From assembly GCF_040371755.1 (NCBI RefSeq), contig NZ_BAABWE010000008.1, positions 1-64,000 of the forward strand: 64,000 nucleotides of DNA. Reading direction: 5' to 3'. Position 1 is the first letter of the stretch. Each line of letters opens with the position of its first letter. A model generated the notes under the pieces. That model saw only the letters and a list, made by a program, of their open reading frames with translations. It was not told the origin of the DNA and ran no database searches. Made by a program: the position numbers and the translations under genes. Positions 8,233 through 17,253 of the stretch are shown in pieces. Origin of the DNA: Bermanella sp040371755. GTDB lineage: Bacteria > Pseudomonadota > Gammaproteobacteria > Pseudomonadales > Oceanobacteraceae.

Positions 8233-9850
8233 AAGGAGTTTGATATGAAATTGGTTACGGCCGTTATCAAGCCATTTAAATTAGACGACGTGCGTGAAGC
8301 GTTATCTGAAATTGGCGTTCAAGGCATTACCGTGACAGAAGTGAAAGGCTTCGGTCGCCAAAAAGGTCACACTGAACTGTACCGCGGTGCAGAATACGTA
8401 GTGGATTTTCTTCCTAAAGTAAAACTAGAAATCGCCATCGACGAGTCTCTAACTGACAAAGTCATCGAAGCTGTTTCTAAAGCCGCTAACACTGGCAAAA
8501 TCGGTGATGGCAAAATCTTCGTAACACCACTTGAACAAATCGTACGTATTCGTACCGGTGAAACAGGTGCTGACGCCGTTTAATATTGATCAATATTGAA
8601 CAGTGCTTAGAGTTTAAATTTTTTTCAGCGTTTTTCTAAAACGTATTGAAGCTTAATGCGGGGGCATTATGGAAAACAATGTGTTTCAACTTCAGTACGC
8701 CATGGATACCTTTTACTTCTTGGTATGTGGCGCACTAGTAATGTGGATGGCGGCAGGTTTCGCCATGCTAGAAGCGGGTTTGGTTCGTTCAAAGAACACA
8801 ACCGAAATATTAACTAAGAACGTAGCGCTATTCGCTATTTCTTGCACCATGTACCTAGTATGTGGTTACGCCATCATGTATGACGGCGGATTCTTCCTTT
8901 CAGGTATCACTGAAGTGGATACAGCTGCGGTACTGGCTGACTACGCAGCTCGTGAAGACGGCTTCGAAGGCGGTTCAATCTACTCAGGTGCTTCTGACTT
9001 CTTCTTCCAAGTAGTATTCGTAGCCACGGCCATGTCTATCGTATCTGGTGCGGTTGCTGAGCGTATGAAGCTTTGGGCTTTCCTTGCTTTCGCAGTAGTG
9101 ATGACGGGTGTTATCTACCCAATGGAAGGTGCTTGGACTTGGGGTGGTGCGTCTGTATTTGGCATGTACTCTCTAGGTGACCTTGGATTCTCTGACTTTG
9201 CTGGTTCTGGTATCGTACACATGGCCGGTGCAGCAGCTGCCCTTGCTGGTGTTCTACTATTAGGCCCACGTAAAGGTAAATACGGTGCTAACGGTCAAGT
9301 TAACGCAATCCCAGGTGCTAACCTACCTCTAGCAACGCTAGGTATGTTCATCCTTTGGATGGGTTGGTTCGGCTTTAACGGTGGTTCTGTACTGAAGCTT
9401 GGCGATATCGCTAACGCCAACGCCGTTGCGGTTGTATTCACGAATACCAACGCTGCTGCGGCAGGTGGTTTAATTGCGGCTCTTATCCTAGCGCGTATCT
9501 TGTTCAAGAAAGCGGATCTAACCATGGCCCTTAACGGTGCTCTTGCTGGTTTAGTTGCGATTACTGCAGAACCTTCAACACCTACACCATTTGAAGCTAC
9601 CATTATTGGTGCTATCGGTGGTCTGATTGTTGTGTTCTCTATCCTGACTCTAGACAAGCTAAAAATCGACGATCCAGTGGGCGCGATCTCTGTTCACGGT
9701 GTTGTGGGTATCTTTGGTCTACTTGTTGTACCGTTCACAAACGATGGCGCCACTATCGGCGGTCAAATCGCTGGTGGCCTAACGATCTTTGTTTGGGTAT
9801 TTGTAGCGAGCTTCATCGCATGGGGCATCATTAAAGCAGTGATGGGTCTA
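8233..9850 (+). repeat. 1.6-kb direct repeat, copy 1 (glnK-amtB block)
   Basis: From the glnK ribosome site (AAGGAGTTTGATATG) to near codon 394 of amtB, this block matches 24448-26065 at a constant offset of 16,215 bp. By eye I count about fifteen single-base differences, all synonymous inside the genes, and the 85-bp glnK-amtB spacer is also conserved apart from one base. Homology falls off in the last amtB codons and is absent upstream of the glnK ribosome site. Confidence 0.9.
8245..8583 (+). CDS. glnK: PII nitrogen regulatory protein GlnK, copy 1
   Basis: A 112-residue PII protein, full family length. It is a trimeric cytoplasmic sensor of 2-oxoglutarate, ATP and ADP that plugs AmtB and, when uridylylated, releases it. 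The T-loop carries the uridylylated Tyr51 in ELYRGAEYVVDF. PII signature 2 is present as KIGDGKIFV near residues 85-93. The protein is identical to the second copy at 24460. A strong AAGGAG site precedes it. Linkage to amtB favours GlnK over GlnB. Confidence 0.95.
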   Translation: MKLVTAVIKPFKLDDVREALSEIGVQGITVTEVKGFGRQKGHTELYRGAEYVVDFLPKVKLEIAIDESLTDKVIEAVSKAANTGKIGDGKIFVTPLEQIVRIRTGETGADAV

Positions 9851-9937
9851 CGCGTAACTGAAGAAGAAGAGTACGAAGGCTCTGACCTCGCCGAGTGTGG
9901 TATGGAAGCGTACCCAGAGTTTACCAACAATGGTTAA
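8669..9937 (+). CDS. amtB: Ammonium transporter AmtB, copy 1
   Basis: A 422-residue polytopic inner-membrane ammonium channel with about eleven membrane segments. The twin pore histidines are His184 (GIVHMAG) and His343 (AISVHGVVG). The family signature near residues 180-205 is intact. The N terminus has no obvious cleavable signal. The cytoplasmic tail (EEEEYEGSDLAECGMEAYPEF) provides the GlnK contact surface. A GGGGG ribosome site lies before the ATG. It is co-transcribed with glnK across an 85-bp spacer. It differs from copy 2 only at the extreme C terminus, where residues about 396-422 show substitutions. Confidence 0.96.
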   Translation: MENNVFQLQYAMDTFYFLVCGALVMWMAAGFAMLEAGLVRSKNTTEILTKNVALFAISCTMYLVCGYAIMYDGGFFLSGITEVDTAAVLADYAAREDGFEGGSIYSGASDFFFQVVFVATAMSIVSGAVAERMKLWAFLAFAVVMTGVIYPMEGAWTWGGASVFGMYSLGDLGFSDFAGSGIVHMAGAAAALAGVLLLGPRKGKYGANGQVNAIPGANLPLATLGMFILWMGWFGFNGGSVLKLGDIANANAVAVVFTNTNAAAAGGLIAALILARILFKKADLTMALNGALAGLVAITAEPSTPTPFEATIIGAIGGLIVVFSILTLDKLKIDDPVGAISVHGVVGIFGLLVVPFTNDGATIGGQIAGGLTIFVWVFVASFIAWGIIKAVMGLRVTEEEEYEGSDLAECGMEAYPEFTNNG

Positions 9938-9958
9938 TTAACGTTTAAGTTAACCTTG

Positions 9959-9990
9959 AAACCCCAGTGGCGAAAGCTCTGGGGTTTTTT
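9959..9990 (+). terminator. Rho-independent terminator after amtB copy 1
   Basis: The stem AAACCCCAG / CTGGGGTTT (9959-9987) encloses a short loop and is followed by T6. It closes the first nitrogen module. Confidence 0.9.
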
Positions 9991-10035
9991 ATTGCCTGTG
10001 GTATTTAGTAATAGTTAAGAGGAGGTAATTCCGAA

Positions 10036-10078
10036 GGCTTGCCAGTAGAAATTGATATGTCGGTAGATATGGCAAGCC
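10036..10078. repeat. Inverted repeat upstream of urtA
   Basis: GGCTTGCCA (10036-10044) and TGGCAAGCC (10070-10078) are perfect 9-bp arms with a 25-bp spacer. There is no T run, so it is not a terminator. It could be a regulator site or a cruciform in the amtB-urtA gap (9938-10415), which otherwise contains no convincing gene. Confidence 0.5.
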
Positions 10079-10189
10079 CTGCTAGAAATGTGCGTTTTTT
10101 TAGAAGTGACTCATAGGAATGCATGTGTACCCTTCTTTTTGTTTTTAGGCGCTTCAAACTAGAACATTACCTGAAAAAAACAACTAAAT

Positions 10190-10206
10190 TGCGCAAGCCC
10201 TGTGCG
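10190..10206 (+). promoter_or_regulatory. Candidate NtrC site upstream of urtA
   Basis: The 17-bp dyad TGCGCAA-GCC-CTGTGCG partly matches the NtrC consensus and lies about 150 bp upstream of the urtA sigma54 promoter. The match is weak. Confidence 0.3.
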
Positions 10207-10354
10207 TTTGGTGAAATTTCTACTGCAAATGCTCTATTTCCTTATACCCATTTTCGCCCTTTGATGAAGCCGTGTTTTATTGTATTGGTTTTTTATGGTG
10301 CGATTTTCATTGATGCTCTAATGATTTAACCGCTAAAACACAGGATAAACTTGA

Positions 10355-10371
10355 TTGGCATAGCCATTGCA
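10355..10371 (+). promoter_or_regulatory. Sigma54 promoter of the urt operon
   Basis: TTGGCATAGCCATTGCA carries GG at 10357-10358 and GC at 10369-10370 with 10 bp between. The start would be near 10382, about 34 nt before urtA. This places urea uptake under RpoN and probably NtrC control. Confidence 0.75.
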
Positions 10372-10415
10372 ATTATGAATTCGACAAATCAATAACATCT
10401 AATAGGAAAATAAAA

Positions 10416-11699
10416 ATGTTACGTAAACTGTCTAAAGTTGCAGGTGTTGCAGCACTATCTTTGGGAGCATGTATTGCCCAAGCAAGCGATACAATTAAAG
10501 TGGGTGTATTGCATTCACTTTCAGGCACCATGGCGATTTCCGAAACCACATTAAAAGACACTGTTTTAATGATGGTTGAAGATCAAAACAAAAAAGGCGG
10601 GCTATTAGGCAAAAAGCTAGAAGCAGTTGTCGTTGACCCTGCGTCTAACTGGCCTTTATTTGCTGAAAAAACCCGTGAGCTAATTTCAAAAGAAGACGTT
10701 GATGTTATTTTTGGTTGCTGGACTTCGGTATCACGTAAATCAGTATTACCTGTTATTGAAGAGTTGAACGGTTTGCTTTTCTACCCTGTGCAGTACGAAG
10801 GCGAAGAATCATCTAAAAACGTTTTCTATACCGGTGCGGCGCCAAACCAACAAGCAATTCCTGCGGTTGATTATTTAATGGATCAAGGTGTTAAACGTTG
10901 GGTGCTAGCTGGTACTGACTATGTTTACCCACGTACAACCAACAAAATTCTTGAAAGCTATCTAAAAGGTAAAGGTGTTGCCGAAAAAGACATCATGATC
11001 AACTACACGCCATTTGGTCACAGTGATTGGCAGACAATTGTTTCTGATATCAAAAAATTCGGCTCTAAAGGTCAAAAAGCTGCGGTAGTTTCAACCATTA
11101 ATGGTGATGCAAACGTACCTTTTTATAAGGAGCTAGCTAACCAAGGTGTGAGTGCTGAAGACATTCCAGTGGTTGCGTTCTCAGTAGGTGAAGAAGAACT
11201 ATCTGGTTTTGATACTAAGCCGCTTGTTGGTCACCTAGCTGCTTGGAACTATTTCATGAGTGCTGAAAGCGAAGCTAATGATGAGTTCATTGAAAAATGG
11301 CATGCATTTACTAAAAACGAAGAACGCGTAACTAACGATCCAATGGAAGCCACTTATATTGGCTTTAAAATGTGGGCCGCCGCTGTTGAAAAAGCCGGTA
11401 GCGTAGATGTGGATAAAGTACGTAGCAATATGTACGGTTTAGAAGTTGCGAACTTAACAGGTGGTACTGCGGTTATGAATACCAATCATCACCTATCTAA
11501 GCCTGTATTAATTGGCGAAATCCAAGAAGACGGTCAGTTCGATATCGTATGGAAAACCGACGGCGAAGTGAAAGGCGATGCATGGACAGATTTCCTACCT
11601 GAAAGTGCTAACCTAGTCTCAGACTGGAAAGGCCTAAGTTGTGGTAACTACAACACTACAACTAAAGTATGCGCCGGCTCTGAAGTTGCTGCTGAATAA
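10416..11699 (+). CDS. urtA: Urea ABC transporter, periplasmic substrate-binding protein UrtA
   Basis: A 427-residue exported protein. Residues 1-23 are the signal peptide (cleavage after AQA). The mature start SDTIKVGVLHSLSGTMAISE is the signature of the urea/short-amide subgroup of the branched-chain amino-acid binding-protein family. WTSVSRKSVLPVIEELNGLLFYPVQYEGEESSKN continues the UrtA pattern. Cys residues near the end (LSCGNYN and KVCAG) may form a disulfide. It binds urea in the periplasm and delivers it to UrtB/UrtC. An AGGA site precedes the ATG. It is the first gene of a sigma54 operon, followed by a hairpin that would raise binding-protein expression over the permease. Confidence 0.95.
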   Translation: MLRKLSKVAGVAALSLGACIAQASDTIKVGVLHSLSGTMAISETTLKDTVLMMVEDQNKKGGLLGKKLEAVVVDPASNWPLFAEKTRELISKEDVDVIFGCWTSVSRKSVLPVIEELNGLLFYPVQYEGEESSKNVFYTGAAPNQQAIPAVDYLMDQGVKRWVLAGTDYVYPRTTNKILESYLKGKGVAEKDIMINYTPFGHSDWQTIVSDIKKFGSKGQKAAVVSTINGDANVPFYKELANQGVSAEDIPVVAFSVGEEELSGFDTKPLVGHLAAWNYFMSAESEANDEFIEKWHAFTKNEERVTNDPMEATYIGFKMWAAAVEKAGSVDVDKVRSNMYGLEVANLTGGTAVMNTNHHLSKPVLIGEIQEDGQFDIVWKTDGEVKGDAWTDFLPESANLVSDWKGLSCGNYNTTTKVCAGSEVAAE

Positions 11700-11711
11700 T
11701 AATTATAAATG

Positions 11712-11741
11712 CGCCCACTGATAAGTGGGCGTTTTCTGTTT
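11712..11741 (+). terminator. Attenuating terminator between urtA and urtB
   Basis: CGCCCACT-GATA-AGTGGGCG followed by TTTTCTGTTTT. Strong hairpins after the binding-protein gene are common in ABC operons; partial read-through would feed urtBCDE. Confidence 0.8.
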
Positions 11742-11810
11742 TACAACCTTGTCATCTTTTATTTTGTGTTAGCTGACAATGGGTGCTCAAGAAACGTTTA
11801 AGGTGGCCCC

Positions 11811-13496
11811 ATGAATTTATTAAAAGCATTACTTGTGTGCACAATTGCACTGGGTAGTGTGATGAGTGCAAACGCTAGTACAGGCGAATGCCAATCCCAT
11901 CTCGCATCAATCGAGCAATCCAACGATTTACAATCATCTAAAAAATTAACGTTTGAACAGCTAGTATGTAAACTTGTTGACGCTAATTATGATGAAAAAT
12001 CAGATCTTATTGAATCCCTAGCAAATAGCCAGCATGATCAATCACTGTCGATTATTAAATCATTACAAAGTGCAGATTTATTTTATGTAAAGAAAACTGG
12101 TGATGTGGTTTTCAAAAAAAAGTTAGAAAATGGTAGGTATCAAGCTAACTCTGTATTTACCAATGAAATATTAGGTGAATTTAAAAAGCGTAAACTTAAA
12201 AAAGTAGGCATTAACAATAATCTACGCCGAACCATTAATGGCGTGATTGCAGAATTACAAATCAGCTCATCAGATGTCAAGCAACGCGAAGCGGCTGCTC
12301 TTGAGCTATTAAAAGCAGCAGAGATTTCTGCGCTTCCCTTATTAGAAAAAGCCATCACAAAAGAACAAGACGAATACGTTGGTGAAATATTAGCAACCGC
12401 ACGGGCGTTAGTGTTACTGCAAAGCGATGATTCTTTGGCTCGCATTGATGCAATTAAGTATTTAAAAGGATCTTTATACGTAGAAACTCGTAATGGGTTA
12501 AATGCTTTTTTAAATCGCGCAAAGCAGGCAGGGAATACTTATAATAAATCTGAGATTGCTGAGGCAGAAAAATCTTTAGAGGCAATAAATGAACTGGTTA
12601 GATTAAACGGACTACTGGAAAACGTTTATTTTGGTGTGGCACTAGGAGCCGTATTGTTATTAGCGGCTATTGGTTTGGCCATTACCTTTGGTGTGATGGG
12701 TGTGATTAACATGGCCCACGGCGAAATGATTATGCTAGGGGCGTACACCACGTTTGTTATTCAGCAGTTAATGCCTGATAACATTGGAATGTCATTAGTT
12801 GTGGCGGTGCCAGCTGCGTTTTTAGTGTCTGGCTTAGTGGGGGTGTTAATTGAGCGCAGCGTGATTCGCCATTTATATGGCCGACCACTTGAAACCTTGC
12901 TAGCCACTTTTGGTATCAGTTTGATTTTACAACAAGCCGTGCGCTCGATTTTTGGGCCGTTAAACCAAGACGTGCAAACACCAGAATGGATGGCCGGTAC
13001 GTTTACGGTTAATGCAGGTTTAGAGCTGACCTTTAACCGTTTGTATATCATTATTTTCTCGTTATTAGTGTTGGCTGCACTCGCAGTGGTCCTAAAGAAA
13101 ACCCTATTTGGTTTGCAAATGCGAGCGGTGACAATGAATCGCCCAATGGCCAGCTCCATGGGTATTAAAACCGGTTGGGTGGATGCACTGACCTTTGGTT
13201 TAGGTTCAGGTATTGCAGGTATTGCAGGGGTGGCATTAAGTCAGTTAACCAATGTTGGGCCGAATCTTGGTCAGCAATACATTATCGACAGCTTTATGGT
13301 GGTGGTGTTTGGTGGCGTGGGCAACCTATGGGGAACCTTAGTGGGGGCAATGTCGCTGGGTGTGGCTAATAAAATTTTCGAGCCAATGGCTGGTGCTGTG
13401 CTTGCAAAAATTATCGTATTGGTTGCCATTATACTATTTATTCAAAAACGTCCTCGTGGCTTATTCGCCTTAAAAGGCCGCTCGGTGGAGGATTAA
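11811..13496 (+). CDS. urtB: Urea ABC transporter permease UrtB with N-terminal periplasmic domain
   Basis: A 561-residue protein. Residues 1-23 are a signal-like segment, residues about 24-265 form a soluble, mostly helical region, and residues about 270-555 are the LivH-like permease core with about eight membrane segments. The core opens with AAIGLAITFGVMGVINMAHGEMIMLGAY, the conserved first permease loop. The extra N-terminal domain is usual for proteobacterial UrtB and absent from LivH; its Ala/Leu/Glu-rich helical pairs look HEAT-like, function unknown. The gene ends 3 bp before urtC. Together UrtB and UrtC form the membrane pore. Confidence 0.93.
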   Translation: MNLLKALLVCTIALGSVMSANASTGECQSHLASIEQSNDLQSSKKLTFEQLVCKLVDANYDEKSDLIESLANSQHDQSLSIIKSLQSADLFYVKKTGDVVFKKKLENGRYQANSVFTNEILGEFKKRKLKKVGINNNLRRTINGVIAELQISSSDVKQREAAALELLKAAEISALPLLEKAITKEQDEYVGEILATARALVLLQSDDSLARIDAIKYLKGSLYVETRNGLNAFLNRAKQAGNTYNKSEIAEAEKSLEAINELVRLNGLLENVYFGVALGAVLLLAAIGLAITFGVMGVINMAHGEMIMLGAYTTFVIQQLMPDNIGMSLVVAVPAAFLVSGLVGVLIERSVIRHLYGRPLETLLATFGISLILQQAVRSIFGPLNQDVQTPEWMAGTFTVNAGLELTFNRLYIIIFSLLVLAALAVVLKKTLFGLQMRAVTMNRPMASSMGIKTGWVDALTFGLGSGIAGIAGVALSQLTNVGPNLGQQYIIDSFMVVVFGGVGNLWGTLVGAMSLGVANKIFEPMAGAVLAKIIVLVAIILFIQKRPRGLFALKGRSVED

Positions 13497-13499
13497 CTC

Positions 13500-14681
13500 A
13501 TGAATACAATTCAAACAAATGCACAACCTAAACTAGGGCCTTTAGCTACCTTACTTGTGGGTGATAAAGGCGGACAAAGATTAATTGCGGCGTTAATTGC
13601 TATTGCGGTTATCTTTCCGTTTTGTAATTTAGTGTTTCCTGAAGATTCGATATTCCATATTTCTACTTACACCTTAACCTTAACCGGAAAGTACCTGTGC
13701 TTTGCTTTATTAGCATTAGCAGTGGATTTAATCTGGGGCTATTGCGGTATTTTAAGTTTAGGTCATGGTGCATTTTTCGCGTTAGGCGGTTATGCCATGG
13801 GCATGTACCTCATGCGTCAAATAGGCGATAGAGGTGTATACGGTAATCCTGAGTTGCCTGACTTCATGGTATTTTTGAACTGGAGCGAGTTGCCTTGGTA
13901 TTGGTTTGGCTTTGATCAGTTTTGGTTTGCCATGTTAATGGTATTGCTAGTTCCGGGTACATTAGCCTTTGTGTTTGGTTGGTTGGCGTTCCGCTCTCGT
14001 GTGACGGGGGTTTATCTTTCTATTATTACTCAAGCACTAACCTACGCACTTATGCTGGCGTTTTTCAGAAACGATATGGGGTTTGGTGGTAATAATGGCT
14101 TAACCGACTTTAAGGATATATTAGGGTTTGATTTGCAAAGCAGCGGCACGCGTAACGTGTTGTTTATAGCATCGGCGCTGGCGTTGGTGTTGGGTTATTT
14201 GATCAGCCGTTTTATTACACGCTCTAAGCTTGGCCGCGTACTGGTGAGTATTCGAGATGCAGAAAGCCGTACACGCTTTTTAGGATATCGCGTTGAACAC
14301 TATAAACTGTTTGTTTTTGTGGTATCCGCCATGCTGGCAGGTATTGCAGGTGCGTTATATGTGCCGCAAGTGGGGATCATTAACCCCGGTGAGTTTACGC
14401 CTATTAATTCCATTGAAATTATTATTTGGGTTGCAGTCGGAGGCCGAGGCAGTTTGTTTGGTGCTGTAATTGGTGCAGTGGCAGTGAATTACGCGAAAAC
14501 ATACTTTACTGGCGCGTTTGCCGAATTGTGGTTGTTCATGTTGGGCGGCTTATTTGTTATATCCACGTTGTATTTACCAAAAGGCATTGTGGGGTTAGTT
14601 AAGCAAATCCAAGAAGGTGACGGCAAGGCAGCACAGTGGTTGTCACTACTTACCAACAAATTTACACGTAAGGGGGCGTAA
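13500..14681 (+). CDS. urtC: Urea ABC transporter permease UrtC
   Basis: A 393-residue LivM-like inner-membrane permease. It shows the permease signature ALAVDLIWGYCGILSLGHGAFFALGGYAMGMYLM near residues 73-106 and the EAA-like cytoplasmic loop RVLVSIRDAESRTRFLGYRVEHYKLFVF near 245-272, where the ATPases dock. UrtC is longer than LivM because of an extra loop between the first segments (NPELPDFMVFLNWSELPW), as seen here. It is tightly packed, 3 bp after urtB and 2 bp before urtD. Confidence 0.94.
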   Translation: MNTIQTNAQPKLGPLATLLVGDKGGQRLIAALIAIAVIFPFCNLVFPEDSIFHISTYTLTLTGKYLCFALLALAVDLIWGYCGILSLGHGAFFALGGYAMGMYLMRQIGDRGVYGNPELPDFMVFLNWSELPWYWFGFDQFWFAMLMVLLVPGTLAFVFGWLAFRSRVTGVYLSIITQALTYALMLAFFRNDMGFGGNNGLTDFKDILGFDLQSSGTRNVLFIASALALVLGYLISRFITRSKLGRVLVSIRDAESRTRFLGYRVEHYKLFVFVVSAMLAGIAGALYVPQVGIINPGEFTPINSIEIIIWVAVGGRGSLFGAVIGAVAVNYAKTYFTGAFAELWLFMLGGLFVISTLYLPKGIVGLVKQIQEGDGKAAQWLSLLTNKFTRKGA

Positions 14682-14683
14682 CC

Positions 14684-15451
14684 ATGAGTGATTTACGACC
14701 TAAGCACATCGAACAAGAATATAGCTTATATATGGACGGTGTCAGTGTCAGCTTTGATGGTTTTAAAGCGCTTAATAACTTATCGCTTTATATTAAGCCC
14801 GGTGAAATGCGTGCCATCATTGGCCCTAATGGTGCTGGTAAAACTACCATGATGGATGTGATAACAGGCAAAACCAAACCTGATACGGGCACTGTTTTAT
14901 TTAATAACTCAGTTAATTTGATTGAACACGATGAAGCCTCTGTTGCTAACATTGGTGTTGGACGCAAGTTTCAAAAACCCAGCGTAATTGAAAGCTTAAC
15001 GGTATTTGAAAACTTAGAACTTGCGCAAAAAGGCGGCCGAGGTATTTGGCAAGCATTGCTGCATAGCCTAAGCAATGAGCGTGCTGCCAAAATTGATGAA
15101 ACGTTAGAGTTAATCGCCTTAAGTGATAAAAAGTATGAAATGGCGGCGAATTTATCCCATGGCCAAAAACAGTGGTTAGAAATTGGCATGCTTATTTCGC
15201 AAGAGCCAGAGTTATTGCTAATAGATGAACCTGCTGCAGGCATGACAGATGAAGAAACCATGAAAACCGCTGAGTTATTTAAAAAGCTAGCCAAAAAGCA
15301 TTCGTTGGTTGTTGTTGAGCACGATATGGATTTCATCGCCGCGTTAGACTGTAAAGTGACGGTACTCCATGAAGGAAGTGTGTTGGCAGAAGGCTCATTA
15401 GAAAGCGTTCAGAATAACCAAGAAGTAATAGAAGTATATTTGGGCAGGTAA
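14684..15451 (+). CDS. urtD: Urea ABC transporter ATP-binding protein UrtD
   Basis: A 255-residue ABC ATPase of the LivG type. Walker A GPNGAGKT lies at 47-54, the ABC signature LSHGQ at 157-161, Walker B LLLIDEP at 177-183 with catalytic Glu182, and the switch His in VVVEHDMDF. GVGRKFQKPSVIESLTVFENLELA is typical of UrtD. It powers urea import with UrtE at the cytoplasmic face. A 142-bp gap carrying a short hairpin repeat separates it from urtE. Confidence 0.94.
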   Translation: MSDLRPKHIEQEYSLYMDGVSVSFDGFKALNNLSLYIKPGEMRAIIGPNGAGKTTMMDVITGKTKPDTGTVLFNNSVNLIEHDEASVANIGVGRKFQKPSVIESLTVFENLELAQKGGRGIWQALLHSLSNERAAKIDETLELIALSDKKYEMAANLSHGQKQWLEIGMLISQEPELLLIDEPAAGMTDEETMKTAELFKKLAKKHSLVVVEHDMDFIAALDCKVTVLHEGSVLAEGSLESVQNNQEVIEVYLGR

Positions 15452-15456
15452 CTACT

Positions 15457-15505
15457 TGAGTTGCTAAGGCGGTGTTATCAAAAAGATTTTGCCTTAGCGG
15501 CCTCA
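15457..15505 (+). repeat. Short, internally deleted member of the ure hairpin repeat family
   Basis: TGAG-TT-GCTAAGGC (15457-15470) pairs with GCCTTAGC-GGC-CTCA (15491-15505). The inner segment GCGGTGTTA...AAAGATTTTGCC resembles the 5' and 3' flanks of the long copy at 20036 with its apical half missing. Membership of the family is likely but not certain. Confidence 0.5.
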
Positions 15506-15593
15506 GTCACGTCCCCTATGAATAATGAAAGAATATTAAAAGGAGGGCATGGGATATATAAGTAAACATTTTTAATGAAATCGCTTATAAACC

Positions 15594-16301
15594 ATGAACA
15601 CTATGCTCGAAGTTAAAAATTTAGATGTCTCATACGGCGCTAGCCAAGCCCTTTATGATGTTTCAGTGAATGCAGAAATTGGCAAGGTGACCTGTGTGTT
15701 GGGCCGTAACGGTGTGGGTAAAACCACATTGATGAAAGCGCTTTCTGGGCATTTAACCCCTAAATCCGGTGATGTGGTTTGGTTGGGAGATTCTATTGTC
15801 AGCCAAGCACCATTTGATCGGGCGAAAAACGGGATTGCTTATGTGCCACAAGGCCGCGATATTTTTTCCCAATTGACCGTGGAAGAAAACTTAAAAACAG
15901 CGTTTTCTAGTTTACCTAAAAAGCTCAGATACATAGACGAAGAAGTATTTGAACTGTTTCCTGTATTGAAAAAAATGCTGCATCGTCGCGGAGGCGATTT
16001 AAGTGGTGGCCAGCAGCAACAATTGGCCATCGCCCGTGCTTTATTGCTGCGTCCAAAAATGCTGATACTGGATGAACCCACTGAAGGCATCCAACCCTCT
16101 ATTATTAAAGATATTCAAAAAGTCATCGAACTCTTGCGTGAGCGTGGCACTATGGCCATAGTACTGGTTGAACAGTACCTTGATTTTGCCACCGCCCTTG
16201 CGGATGAATATATTATTCTTGAGCGCGGTCGCGTTGTGTCATCAGGTGATCAGCAGCAACTCAAAACATCAGATGATGTTCAGCGTTTGCTAGCAATTTA
16301 A
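15594..16301 (+). CDS. urtE: Urea ABC transporter ATP-binding protein UrtE
   Basis: A 235-residue LivF-type ABC ATPase. Walker A GRNGVGKT is at 37-44, the signature LSGGQ at 136-140, and Walker B MLILDEP has catalytic Glu161. IAYVPQGRDIFSQLTVEENL is the Q-loop region typical of UrtE. ATG15603 (MLEVKNLDVSYG) is an equally plausible start, matching the usual family length; neither ATG has a good ribosome site. It forms the second ATPase of the transporter. ureD starts 18 bp downstream, linking urea uptake to urease assembly. Confidence 0.93.
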   Translation: MNTMLEVKNLDVSYGASQALYDVSVNAEIGKVTCVLGRNGVGKTTLMKALSGHLTPKSGDVVWLGDSIVSQAPFDRAKNGIAYVPQGRDIFSQLTVEENLKTAFSSLPKKLRYIDEEVFELFPVLKKMLHRRGGDLSGGQQQQLAIARALLLRPKMLILDEPTEGIQPSIIKDIQKVIELLRERGTMAIVLVEQYLDFATALADEYIILERGRVVSSGDQQQLKTSDDVQRLLAI

Positions 16302-16319
16302 GCGTTAAATCGGTTTATT

Positions 16320-17219
16320 ATGAATATGTTAACCACGCCACCCATGGCAGGTGCGCCTGATAGTGTAGATAAACACTGGCGCGCATTGTTTAGTGGAGCG
16401 TTTTTCTCAAGACAATTACCCAATGGTCAACGCCATACTTGCATGGGTAAAACCATGCACTATGGTCCATTGCGGGTTCAGCGCCCGTTCTATCCAGAGG
16501 GAAATGATCTACTGCACCTTTACCTATTGCACCCACCGGGTGGGTTAGTAGGTGGAGATGAATTATCGATTAATGTAAAGACAAGCGAAGGGGCAAAGGT
16601 TTTAGTGACAACCCCTTCTGCGGGCAAGTTGTATCGCAATGAAACCCAGATGCAACAGGGTCAGCATGTGCACATTATTATTGAACCCGATAGTGCCGTA
16701 GAGTACTTACCTCAAGAAAATATTATATTTAATGGTGCAAAAGGTACGTTAAATACTCTAGTTGAGCTAAAAGGTGATGGTCTTTTTATTGGTTGGGAAA
16801 TAACATGCTTAGGTAGGCCAGAAGGCGAAGCATTGTTTAATGAAGGCTGTGTGAAACAAAGTTTAATGATTAAACAAGATGGCAAACCCTTATTTACCGA
16901 TAGGCTTATTCTTAATGCAAATGATGGCATGATGGCAAGCCAAGTGGGTTTGCAAGGCAAAACAACCTTTGGCACCTTTGTGATTAATCGAAATATCGAC
17001 AGCCAGACGTTAGAAAAACTGGTTGAGTTGCAAGGTACATTAAACGCTCAATCAAAACAGGCGTATGTGGCCGCAACACAAAAGCCCGGTGTGTTAATTA
17101 TTCGAGGCTTAGGCGAACGTGCTGAACCCATCCGAATTATGTTTGAAAAAATTTGGCAGCTCTTACGACCTTGTGTACACGGCCGTGAAATGTGCGTACC
17201 TAGAATTTGGAATACATAA
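16320..17219 (+). CDS. ureD: Urease accessory protein UreD
   Basis: A 299-residue urease chaperone (UreD/UreH). It scaffolds UreF and UreG on the apo-urease and channels nickel to the active site. Family landmarks are the N-terminal LRVQRPFYPE, LHPPGGLVGGDELSI near residue 73, VLVTTPSAGKLYR near 95, and the C-terminal RGLGERAEPIRIMFEKIWQLLRP. The gene lies 18 bp after urtE, and ureA follows after 34 bp with an AGGAG site. Confidence 0.95.
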   Translation: MNMLTTPPMAGAPDSVDKHWRALFSGAFFSRQLPNGQRHTCMGKTMHYGPLRVQRPFYPEGNDLLHLYLLHPPGGLVGGDELSINVKTSEGAKVLVTTPSAGKLYRNETQMQQGQHVHIIIEPDSAVEYLPQENIIFNGAKGTLNTLVELKGDGLFIGWEITCLGRPEGEALFNEGCVKQSLMIKQDGKPLFTDRLILNANDGMMASQVGLQGKTTFGTFVINRNIDSQTLEKLVELQGTLNAQSKQAYVAATQKPGVLIIRGLGERAEPIRIMFEKIWQLLRPCVHGREMCVPRIWNT

Positions 17220-17253
17220 CGAAAAGCCAATAGGCAAACGTTAGGAGATTTAT

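Noticed and set aside
9295..9657. A 120-codon minus-strand frame inside amtB, also present at 25510-25872
   Set aside because: It recurs only because amtB is duplicated; strong codon bias on the amtB strand explains it.
10123..10329. A 68-codon open frame before urtA
   Set aside because: No ribosome site, low-complexity hydrophobic/Phe-rich translation, and it lies in the regulatory gap.
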